A stretch of DNA of 5,679 nucleotides from Methanobrevibacter sp. (GTDB taxonomy: Archaea; Methanobacteriota; Methanobacteria; Methanobacteriales; Methanobacteriaceae), in contig NZ_SUTI01000022.1 in NCBI RefSeq assembly GCF_015062985.1, forward strand, positions 1 to 5,679, given 5' to 3'. Positions 1 to 5,679 of this stretch are shown here, one piece after another. The translations under genes and the position numbers were made by a program. Below the pieces are notes generated by a model that saw only the letters and a list, made by a program, of their open reading frames with translations, did no database searches and was not told where the DNA came from. Every line of letters begins with the position of its first letter. Within the stretch, counting starts at the first letter, position 1.

Positions 1-756
1 GACTTTAACGGGCAATTCACATTGGATGTGCCTGGAAACTATTGGATGGCTAATGCAGGAGCAGATGGTCATCAATATGAAGATGGAAATGGAATCAAGA
101 TACAATATTTGACTTTAAGCGATATTGGAGGAGGAACTTTTGCTGATTATCTGACCTCACAAGGTCTAAAAGATGGTAAAACTGATGGTAATTTTACTGT
201 ATTTCAAAGTGATGGGAAATATGTTGTAGTGGCTAATTCCAGTGAAGAAATGTATATCATCACAGATAAAAACTTGGATGAAGCTAAAGCTATTGCAGCA
301 AGTGCTGATTTGGGAACAAGTAAGGCAACTTCTTCACCGGAAAACTCAACCACAGAGTCTTCCAATGCTTCTGATTCTGGAGATATGGAAAAGGTAACTG
401 TAGGTGATGTCTTAACAATCAATGCTCCTAAAGGATCAGAATTTAATAACGGAACTTACGATGGATTTTGGATTGTATATTCTGCATCAGCCTGTGATGC
501 CGTAATCTATTACACAAATGAGGAATCAGCAAAAACTGCAATTGACGATGCATATTATGATGAATTTATCAATAATGTAACCTCTCAGAATAGTGTAAGT
601 TCTTCTAAAGATGGTAATGTTACTGTTGTTGAAGGTATTCAGAATATTGATGGGACAAATGCAGCTTATGTGCACGGTGATAATGCAATGATTATAGTTG
701 TTTCCAATGATTTGAATTTGGTTAAAGAAATGGCACAGTCAGTTGAATTTAAATAA
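1..756 (+). CDS. Unrecognised two-domain protein, probably extracytoplasmic (5' end outside window)
   Basis: The reading frame is open from the first base, so the true start lies upstream; the TTG at 22 is an internal Leu codon. The visible 251 codons hold two diverged copies of one domain: copy A at codons 1-105 and copy B at codons 132-251. Matching landmarks include TSQ followed by DGNFTV in A and DGNVTV in B, then a hydrophobic strand (MYIIT in A, MIIVV in B) and a closing helix-like segment (NLDEAKAIAASADL in A, LNLVKEMAQSVEF in B). The linker (codons 106-131) is rich in Ser, Thr and Asn and has two N-glycosylation sequons (NST, NAS), which suggests exposure outside the cell. No transmembrane helix is visible in this part; a signal or anchor may lie in the missing N-terminus. 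The next gene starts 15 bases downstream, so an operon is likely. I do not recognise the family and infer no enzyme activity; no conserved catalytic motif is apparent. Confidence 0.85.
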   Translation, partial: DFNGQFTLDVPGNYWMANAGADGHQYEDGNGIKIQYLTLSDIGGGTFADYLTSQGLKDGKTDGNFTVFQSDGKYVVVANSSEEMYIITDKNLDEAKAIAASADLGTSKATSSPENSTTESSNASDSGDMEKVTVGDVLTINAPKGSEFNNGTYDGFWIVYSASACDAVIYYTNEESAKTAIDDAYYDEFINNVTSQNSVSSSKDGNVTVVEGIQNIDGTNAAYVHGDNAMIIVVSNDLNLVKEMAQSVEFK

Positions 757-763
757 TGGTTTC

Positions 764-767
764 GGAG
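764..767 (+). promoter_or_regulatory. Shine-Dalgarno site of the zinc-ribbon membrane protein gene
   Basis: GGAG lies four bases before the ATG at 772, in the 15-base gap after the previous stop. It matches part of the archaeal AGGAGGTGAT consensus. The spacing is rather short, but the start is secure because the first zinc-binding Cys pair follows at residues 6 and 9. Confidence 0.6.
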
Positions 768-771
768 TTAT

Positions 772-1443
772 ATGGCTAAAAAATATTGTGACCAATGTGG
801 TAAAGAATTGGATATGTCTGCTCAATTCTGTTCGGCATGTGGTGCTGAAGTTTCTATGATAGAACAAGAAACCATTGGTAATAAAGTAGATAAAATTATA
901 GATAAAACTAAATCCACGACAGACAGTTCATCTAACCTTAAATTTATACTTGTCGGTATAATTGCAGTGTTGGTGATATTGATTTTGGTATTTGCTTTTT
1001 CTGGAAATGGATTTGGCTCTGATGCAGTTGACGTTACAAGTGTTTCTCTTGATCACAAGTATTTTTATGCTACTACTGTTTCCGGTGGAACTGTTGATGA
1101 AAGACCAATCAAAGGCATCATTGAGTTTAGTTTCATGCCAACTGTATATTTGGAACGTGTAACAGGCATTGGTTTGCAAAATATTGAAATTACCTATTCT
1201 GACGGTCAAACACAACAAGCAGGATCAGGAGTTTTCAATAGTCATGAAAATATCTACAACCCTCATCAGGAGTATTCTTATTCTATGAATTATGTAGTTA
1301 ATTTACACTCTAAAGCGGATGATAATATTGATGCTTACTTTAAAACTAGTCATATTAAAGCAGATATTGTGATTAACACAACTGATGAAACAAATAAAGT
1401 AATTGGACACATTGACAATGATGTAGTCCCACCAAGTAAATGA
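772..1443 (+). CDS. Zinc-ribbon single-pass membrane protein with extracytoplasmic beta-rich domain
   Basis: A 223-residue protein with three parts. Residues 6-23 form a zinc ribbon with two CxxC pairs (Cys6, Cys9, Cys20, Cys23; CDQCGKEL then CSACGAE), typical of the short double-zinc-ribbon class common at N-termini of methanogen membrane proteins. Residues about 57-77 are a strongly hydrophobic helix (ILVGIIAVLVILILVFAF), preceded by a Lys-containing, Ser/Thr-rich stretch. Residues about 85-223 have no Cys, alternate polar and hydrophobic residues in a beta-like way and carry an NTT sequon at 202-204. The positive-inside rule suggests that the zinc ribbon is cytosolic and the C-terminal domain is outside. 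I do not recognise the C-terminal domain. The gene sits between two genes with apparently exported products, with a 15-base gap before and a 10-base gap after, so it is probably part of the same transcript. A role as sensor, assembly factor or anchor for surface proteins is possible, but that is inference from context only. Confidence 0.9.
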   Translation: MAKKYCDQCGKELDMSAQFCSACGAEVSMIEQETIGNKVDKIIDKTKSTTDSSSNLKFILVGIIAVLVILILVFAFSGNGFGSDAVDVTSVSLDHKYFYATTVSGGTVDERPIKGIIEFSFMPTVYLERVTGIGLQNIEITYSDGQTQQAGSGVFNSHENIYNPHQEYSYSMNYVVNLHSKADDNIDAYFKTSHIKADIVINTTDETNKVIGHIDNDVVPPSK

Positions 1444-1446
1444 GGT
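1442..1446 (+). promoter_or_regulatory. Shine-Dalgarno site overlapping the upstream stop codon
   Basis: GAGGT begins inside the TGA stop of the zinc-ribbon gene (1441-1443) and ends seven bases before the ATG at 1454. Ribosomes ending the upstream gene would already cover this site, so translation of the adhesin-like gene is probably coupled to it. The site also fixes the start of the 963-residue protein. Confidence 0.75.
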
Positions 1447-1453
1447 TAATATT

Positions 1454-4345
1454 ATGAAGAAAATAATGGTATTTTCAATAATGTTATGTTTAATGTTATT
1501 GGTTATATCTAGTGTTGGTGCAGCTGATAATCAAACTACTGATTTTGAAGATGCTAATTATTTATTAACAATTAATAATGGCAATGATGAAGATTTGATT
1601 AACAAAGAAAATTCACATGAAGTTAGTAATTATGATTTTGATAATTTAGATGATAATGAAACATTAATGTATTGTACTCACGATGAAGAAATTTTGGATT
1701 CACCTGCATATTATACGTATAGTGTTCAAGTAAATGATATTACTAAATCCTATGATGAATCTAAATCAATTTTAATGACAATGTCGCCAGCTTCAGCAGG
1801 ATATGATTTTTATTTGAAAATATATGATTCCAAAAATGTTCAAAAAGAAAGTAAAAGATTTTACAGTTTGGATTCTTATTCAAAAGCAGTATATAATTTG
1901 AATTCTAAGAGTTTGGGCCCTGGAATTTATACTATTAAAATTATAAACTATGCAGATAATCATCTAATGACTTCTGCTAAATTGACGGTGAAATCAGTTC
2001 CCTATAATTATTATTCAGTTAATGTTGTTGATACTGAAATTGGTTATAAAACTAATGATGCAATATTTATTCAAGTTTTAGCAGATTCTTCTTATTATTT
2101 TAAATATGATTTTTATTTAAAGTTGTATGATTCAAAAAATGTTGAACGATTTAGTGAAAGATTTTACAGCACTACATCTCCATTAAATTCAGTGGGGTGT
2201 CGTTTAAATTCTAATAATTTAGAACCTGGTGTTTATACTATTAAAGTTATAAATAATGATGATAATCATTTAATGGATACTGCTAAATTGACTGTGAGTT
2301 CCATCCCTTATTCGGCATATTCTGTTAGCGTTCCTAATACTAGTTTAAAGTATGGTATTGGTGGTAAAATTGAAATCAGCATTTCCCCAGCATCATCAGG
2401 ATATCTAAAATATGATTTCTATTTAAAAATATTTGATTCTAATAATACAGAAAAGGTAAGCATAAGGCATTATGGCAAAGAAAATTCAAATAAAGCAACT
2501 TATGATGTAAAAGCTACTAAGTTTGATCCGGGAGTTTATACAGTTAAAATAATTAATACCTTAGACAATCATTTGATGGCAACTAATAATTTAACTATCA
2601 AATCAGTACCCTATTCAGATTATTCTGTTGGTATTTCAAATATTAATATGGATTATGGAATAGGTAAGAGTATTGTGATTAGTATTTCTCCATCATCATC
2701 AGGATATCTAAAATATGATTTTTATTTTAAAATTTATGATTCCAATAATGTCGAAAAAGTAAGCCAAAGATATTACAATACTGCTGCTTCTGAAAAAGAA
2801 ACCTATTATATTGCTTCTGCTAGTTTAAATCCTGGAATTTATACAATCAAAATCATAAACAATGATGATGGACATGTGATGAAAATAGCTACATTAAATA
2901 TTGATAAAACAATTATTGAATCATCAGATTTAATTGGGAACTGTGATAAAATCACACAGTATAAAGTTCATGTTGCAAAAAATAATGAATTTAAAAATGG
3001 ATTGAAAGTAACATTTAATTGCAATGGCAATGAATACACTAATGTCACTGATAGCAACGGTTATGCTTACTTAAATATACAGTTAGATGCTGGAAATTAT
3101 TCTATTACTATAAAATGTAATGGTGAGGTAAATAAAAATAATATTTTGATTCAATCTGTTTATGTTGACAATAAATATAAAAATATGTATATTGATTCAT
3201 TGTCCACATATTATGATGATAATAAAAATATTAATTATGGTTGGGAAGGTAATTTTAAAGGATTTTTAAACATATATAAAGGTTCAACTTTAACAAAAAG
3301 TATCAATATAGATAACTCTAAAAATATTAATACTTATTTTACCTATGAAAAATATTCTAATTCCATTTCTACATCATTGCTGAAAGATGCTGGAACATAT
3401 ACTTTGAAAATTGTTGATGTTGATGGAACAATTATTAATCAATCATCCGTTATAATCAAAAAGATTCCAACTGCACTTCATGTAAATGACCTGTATGGAT
3501 ATAAAAATACTAAAGAATCAACATATCTATTTTTATATGATAAAAATAAGGATAAACAATGTGTAAATGGTAAGGTAACCCTAAAATTTAATGGCAATAC
3601 ATATAATGTCAATATGAAAAATGGATTGGGCAAAGTCACTTTAAAACTTCCATCTATATCTAAAAAATATTGGGTCACTGCAACTTTCAAGGGTGATGAA
3701 CATTATGAACCATCTTCTCATAAGTTTTTAGTTGATGTTGGGAAATATGGTAGTAGTATAATAGTATCAGCACCATCTAAAGTTAAACCTGGTGCTAAAA
3801 CTACTATAAAAGCATCAGTATACTATAAAGATGGAACTAAAAAACTAACCTCTGGTATCATTAAATTTAAAATTAATGGCAAAACATATAAATCCAACAT
3901 AAAAAAAGGTGTTGCCAAATTGATTATTAAAGCACCAAAAAATCCAAAAACATATACTTTTAAAGCATCATATTCAGGAACTAAAGATATTGATGCTGAT
4001 TCTACTACATTTAAAATGACTGTTGAACTATCATTCACTGTTGTAGTCCCTACAAAACTTAATAAGAAGATAAATAGATATTATGGGAAGTATAAAGTTC
4101 AAACATATAAATGGATTGATTATGATTCTGATGGTAGGCATGCACATTTGGTTGTTAAACTTTATAAAAATGGTAAAAAACTAACTTACTATAAAGCTAA
4201 GTATTATGTGCATTATAGTTTTGGAGGGGGGACATGGTTATATACTAATAATCATGGCGAAACTGGTTATAAAACAACCTATGTGGGCTATAATAGGGTT
4301 TTAAAAGCTGATTGGGTCAAAGTTAAACTGTGGGTCTGGTCATAA
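1454..4345 (+). CDS. Secreted adhesin-like protein with 101-residue tandem repeats and Ig-like domains
   Basis: A 963-residue protein. A Sec signal peptide covers residues 1-24 (MKK, hydrophobic core, cleavage probably near SVGAA). An acidic, Asn-rich stretch follows (about 25-85). Four tandem copies of a roughly 101-residue unit lie at about 86-184, 185-286, 287-387 and 388-486; each has a DFYLKIYDS-type strand (Asp at 118, 219, 321, 422) and a PGIYTIKII..DNHLM strand. Residues 487-570 resemble an Ig-like domain (VTFNCNGNEY, DSNGYAYL, AGNYSITI). A fifth, diverged repeat copy lies at 571-670 (FLNIYKGS, AGTYTLKIV). Two Ig-like domains of the Big_3 type follow at 671-762 and 763-858 (GKVTLKFNGNTY; GIIKFKINGKTY). 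Residues 860-963 form a basic domain rich in Tyr, Lys and Trp that I do not recognise. There is no LPxTG motif and no C-terminal membrane helix, so the protein is either released or held on the surface non-covalently, perhaps through the basic tail. A role in adhesion is inferred from this architecture, which is shared with adhesin-like proteins of Methanobrevibacter. It is the last gene of the apparent operon; a terminator follows. Confidence 0.92.
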   Translation: MKKIMVFSIMLCLMLLVISSVGAADNQTTDFEDANYLLTINNGNDEDLINKENSHEVSNYDFDNLDDNETLMYCTHDEEILDSPAYYTYSVQVNDITKSYDESKSILMTMSPASAGYDFYLKIYDSKNVQKESKRFYSLDSYSKAVYNLNSKSLGPGIYTIKIINYADNHLMTSAKLTVKSVPYNYYSVNVVDTEIGYKTNDAIFIQVLADSSYYFKYDFYLKLYDSKNVERFSERFYSTTSPLNSVGCRLNSNNLEPGVYTIKVINNDDNHLMDTAKLTVSSIPYSAYSVSVPNTSLKYGIGGKIEISISPASSGYLKYDFYLKIFDSNNTEKVSIRHYGKENSNKATYDVKATKFDPGVYTVKIINTLDNHLMATNNLTIKSVPYSDYSVGISNINMDYGIGKSIVISISPSSSGYLKYDFYFKIYDSNNVEKVSQRYYNTAASEKETYYIASASLNPGIYTIKIINNDDGHVMKIATLNIDKTIIESSDLIGNCDKITQYKVHVAKNNEFKNGLKVTFNCNGNEYTNVTDSNGYAYLNIQLDAGNYSITIKCNGEVNKNNILIQSVYVDNKYKNMYIDSLSTYYDDNKNINYGWEGNFKGFLNIYKGSTLTKSINIDNSKNINTYFTYEKYSNSISTSLLKDAGTYTLKIVDVDGTIINQSSVIIKKIPTALHVNDLYGYKNTKESTYLFLYDKNKDKQCVNGKVTLKFNGNTYNVNMKNGLGKVTLKLPSISKKYWVTATFKGDEHYEPSSHKFLVDVGKYGSSIIVSAPSKVKPGAKTTIKASVYYKDGTKKLTSGIIKFKINGKTYKSNIKKGVAKLIIKAPKNPKTYTFKASYSGTKDIDADSTTFKMTVELSFTVVVPTKLNKKINRYYGKYKVQTYKWIDYDSDGRHAHLVVKLYKNGKKLTYYKAKYYVHYSFGGGTWLYTNNHGETGYKTTYVGYNRVLKADWVKVKLWVWS
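1709..2911 (+). repeat. Four tandem copies of a ~303-base coding repeat (101-residue domain)
   Basis: Units start near 1709, 2006, 2312 and 2615. The conserved Asp of the DFYLKIYDS strand recurs at intervals of 101, 102 and 101 residues. Copies 3 and 4 are the most alike at the DNA level: an identical 28-base stretch occurs at 2391-2418 and 2694-2721, exactly 303 bases apart. Copies 1 and 2 are more diverged in DNA while keeping the protein pattern. This fits stepwise duplication, with copies 3 and 4 the youngest pair or homogenised by gene conversion. Confidence 0.88.
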
Positions 4346-4363
4346 AAAACTTGTGTTAAATAA

Positions 4364-4403
4364 TAGGTGCAATTTTGCATCTGCTTCTATTTTTTTATTT
4401 TTT
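4364..4403 (+). terminator. Hairpin plus oligo-T terminator of the adhesin operon
   Basis: Nineteen bases after the stop codon, AGGTGCAA (from 4365) can pair with TTGCATCT (to 4382), with one G-U pair and a tiny loop. T7 (4390-4396), one A and T6 (4398-4403) follow. Archaeal RNA polymerase terminates at oligo-T runs, and a preceding hairpin is optional. The position directly after the 963-residue gene supports the call; exact 3' ends cannot be read from sequence. Confidence 0.65.
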
Positions 4404-4683
4404 CATGTACATTTACTTGCAGGATTGCACTATTTTTTATAACCATATTCATTTGCCTTCATAACTGACTGTTTATTCAACTGTTTTTGTATGCAACTGT
4501 CAATATATTCATGCATCCTGTTGATTATTATTGTGTTTGTTTTGATGTGGTTTCGTTAATGGATCAGTTAGTTTGGGATTGTAAGTTTTTTGATGTTTTG
4601 ATTGTGTATTGAGTAATTATTATTTATCTACACACTTTTAATGAAAGTAATTGCTTTAGTTGAGTTATATTTATTTTTCAACA

Positions 4684-4704
4684 AATATTATTTCATATAA
4701 TATT
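4684..4704 (+). promoter_or_regulatory. TATA-like promoter element inside a perfect inverted repeat
   Basis: AATATTAT at 4684-4691 and its exact reverse complement ATAATATT at 4697-4704 flank the five bases TTCAT. The right half reads CATATAAT, a plausible archaeal TATA box. Initiation about 25 bases downstream would fall near 4720-4726, leaving a leader of roughly 20 bases with a Shine-Dalgarno site. The symmetry could be an operator for a dimeric repressor, but it may be chance in such AT-rich DNA. Confidence 0.5.
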
Positions 4705-4730
4705 GCCTGTAATAGAATAAAGGTAATATA

Positions 4731-4734
4731 GGTG
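4731..4734 (+). promoter_or_regulatory. Shine-Dalgarno site of the beta-helix adhesin-like gene
   Basis: GGTG lies eight bases before the ATG at 4743 and matches the GGTGAT core complementary to the 3' end of archaeal 16S rRNA. It supports that ATG, which is immediately followed by a typical signal peptide. Confidence 0.65.
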
Positions 4735-4742
4735 TAAGAATT

Positions 4743-5679
4743 ATGAAATTTAAAAAGACTTTACTGGCATTTTGCCTAATTATGTGTATCTTTTTTTGCG
4801 TCTCTAGTGTAGCTGCTGGTGATGTAAATGATACGATAGTGGGTAGTGATGATAATCAAATAGAATTGTCTCAAGATTCAATTGACGACAAAGTAATAGA
4901 AGATGATAATTTAAAAAGTAGTGAGATTGACGAAATTTTAACTTCAAACCCAAAAACATTCAGTGATTTAAATACTACAATTAATGGTAATGATGATAGT
5001 GATGTTTATCTGGATAGCAATTATACTTTTGAACTTGGGTCTGATTCTGATTTTAAGGATGGTGTTGTTATTGGTCGTGCTGTGACTGTTCATGGTAATG
5101 GTTTTACTATTAGTGGTGATAATGCTGCTAGGATTTTTTCTGTAACTAATAGTAATGTTGTTTTTAGGGATATTGTTTTTGTTAATGGTAAATCCAGTGG
5201 GGGTGGTGGTGCTATTAATGGTCAATGTATGGCTATAAATTGTACTTTCAATTCCAACTTTGGAGAGTCTGGTGGGGCAATGGCGTATGGTTCTGCAAGA
5301 GATTGTACTTTCAATTCAAATTCGGCAGGTTTGTATGGAGGTGCTATTGTTCAGTGTCAGGCTGAAAATTGTATTTTCAACTTTAATGATGCAAGTGCTG
5401 GTGGGGCAATGGCGTATGGTTCTGCTATACATTGTACTTTCAACTCTAACAGGGGATATGATGGAGGTGCCATATATGAGGGTTCTGCTATAAATTGTAC
5501 TTTTAATTCCAACTTTGGATACTATGGTGGTGTCATGCATGATTCTTCTGCTATAAATTGTACTTTTAAAAATAATGAAGCATATTATTCAGGTGGAGCA
5601 ATGTTTGGTGATGGATACGTCGCAGACAACTGTCAATTCATAAACAACACTGCAGTCACTGGTGGTGCAACCTACCAAA
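4743..5679 (+). CDS. Adhesin-like secreted protein with Cys-bearing parallel beta-helix repeats (3' end outside window)
   Basis: The frame is open from ATG 4743 to the last base (312 complete codons, no stop). A signal peptide covers residues 1-25 (MKFKKT, hydrophobic core, cleavage near SSVAA). An acidic stretch rich in Asp, Asn and Ser follows (26-68). Residues about 72-150 form the entry module seen in methanogen adhesin-like proteins: FSDLNTTINGN, VYLDSNYTF, GRAVTVHGNGFTISGDNAARIF, then a strand with FRDIVFVNG. From about 153 come short rungs of the chlamydial Pmp-like type, with GGAI/GGAM turns and an NCTFNSN strand. Seven rungs are visible, with Cys at 167, 188, 210, 231, 252, 273 and 297 (mostly 21-22 residues apart). 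This predicts a right-handed parallel beta-helix. The gene has its own promoter and ribosome binding site after a 397-base gap. Such proteins usually run to many hundreds of residues, so much of the gene is probably missing, including any wall or membrane anchor. Surface location is well supported; adhesion is inferred from family resemblance. Confidence 0.9.
   Translation, partial: MKFKKTLLAFCLIMCIFFCVSSVAAGDVNDTIVGSDDNQIELSQDSIDDKVIEDDNLKSSEIDEILTSNPKTFSDLNTTINGNDDSDVYLDSNYTFELGSDSDFKDGVVIGRAVTVHGNGFTISGDNAARIFSVTNSNVVFRDIVFVNGKSSGGGGAINGQCMAINCTFNSNFGESGGAMAYGSARDCTFNSNSAGLYGGAIVQCQAENCIFNFNDASAGGAMAYGSAIHCTFNSNRGYDGGAIYEGSAINCTFNSNFGYYGGVMHDSSAINCTFKNNEAYYSGGAMFGDGYVADNCQFINNTAVTGGATYQ
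5232..5519 (+). repeat. Dispersed 33-base direct repeat within the beta-helix
   Basis: The 33 bases at 5232-5264 and 5487-5519 differ at one position (C5249 versus T5504). They encode the same rung core, AINCTFNSNFG, and lie 255 bases or four rungs apart. A shorter third copy of the GCTATAAATTGTACTTT portion starts at 5550, one rung (63 bases) after the second. These are likely substrates for recombination within the gene. Confidence 0.75.
5269..5523 (+). repeat. Tandem duplication of a two-rung coding unit
   Basis: An identical 28-base stretch (encoding GGAMAYGSA) occurs at 5269-5296 and 5398-5425, 129 bases or 43 codons apart, which equals two beta-helix rungs. Similarity continues beyond it with substitutions and one codon of length difference. 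It looks like a fairly recent in-frame duplication. Confidence 0.75.

Larger units (their letters stand above)
4346..4742. other. Intergenic region without a confident gene
   Basis: About 400 bases separate the end of the adhesin operon from the next start codon. The region holds the probable terminator (4364-4403), a further T6 run (4433-4438) and the probable promoter of the next gene (4684-4704). The middle part, about 4520-4615, is T- and G-rich on the + strand. Short open frames exist on both strands: + 4511-4612 with 33 codons, - 4430-4516 with 28 codons, and a - strand frame overlapping about 4512-4620. None has a convincing ribosome binding site. I see no tRNA, rRNA or CRISPR structure here. 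Confidence 0.6.

Noticed and set aside
22..24. TTG as the start codon of the first gene
   Set aside because: The frame is open through base 1, no ribosome binding site precedes the TTG, and the residues before it (DFNGQFT) continue the domain, so the gene starts outside the window.
928..1218. Reverse-strand frame opposite the zinc-ribbon gene
   Set aside because: It lies wholly within a gene with a clear zinc ribbon and membrane helix, and has no recognisable motif or ribosome binding site.
4511..4612. Small + strand open frame of 33 codons in the intergenic region
   Set aside because: No Shine-Dalgarno site, many Cys, Val and Tyr residues of the kind produced by T/G-rich non-coding DNA, and overlap with a more protein-like frame on the other strand.
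4968..5225. Reverse-strand frame opposite the beta-helix entry module
   Set aside because: Its Thr/Ile/Asn-only composition is the antisense image of the Gly/Asn/Val-rich coding strand, and it has no ribosome binding site.
5260..5493. Second + strand frame inside the beta-helix gene
   Set aside because: It repeats in step with the real rungs only because the DNA is repetitive; the signal peptide and rung motifs are in the frame starting at 4743.
5232..5580. Repeated units considered as a CRISPR array
   Set aside because: The repeats are in frame, encode regular beta-helix rungs and have related rather than unique sequences between them.

Overview
The window looks like chromosomal DNA from a gut-type methanogenic archaeon of the Methanobacteriales, most likely Methanobrevibacter or a close relative. 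It is AT-rich. Ribosome binding sites are of the GAGGT/GGTG type, an archaeal TATA-like box lies before the last gene, and termination appears to use an oligo-T run. The proteins are Asn/Asp/Lys/Tyr-rich secreted 'adhesin-like' surface proteins built from Ig-like and beta-helix repeats, the gene class that is expanded in these genomes. The genus is inferred from style, not from a marker gene. All genes are on the + strand.

Positions 1-4345 hold three closely packed genes that are probably co-transcribed. The first is the 3' part of an unrecognised protein with two diverged copies of one domain joined by a Ser/Thr/Asn linker. The second is a 223-residue protein with a zinc ribbon, one membrane helix and an outward-facing beta-rich domain. 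The third is a 963-residue secreted protein with four clear copies of a 101-residue repeat, an Ig-like domain, a fifth diverged repeat copy, two more Ig-like domains and a basic, aromatic C-terminal domain. Gaps are 15 and 10 bases, and the ribosome binding site of the third gene overlaps the stop codon of the second. The operon's promoter lies outside the window.

Positions 4346-4742 are intergenic. They hold a hairpin followed by two T runs (probable terminator), a stretch with only weak and possibly decayed reverse-strand coding, and a TATA-like element inside a perfect 8+8 inverted repeat before the last gene.

From 4743 to the window end runs a second secreted adhesin-like protein, open at its 3' end. 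It has a signal peptide, an acidic Asp/Asn-rich leader, a conserved entry module and at least seven beta-helix rungs of about 21 residues, each with a Cys at the same position. Within it there is a recent two-rung duplication and an abrupt change of codon choice near 5616 that suggests a mosaic gene.

Taken together this is a cell-surface locus: secreted or membrane-anchored proteins that probably contact host, partner microbes or the pseudomurein wall. The zinc-ribbon membrane protein is the only product with an obvious cytosolic portion.
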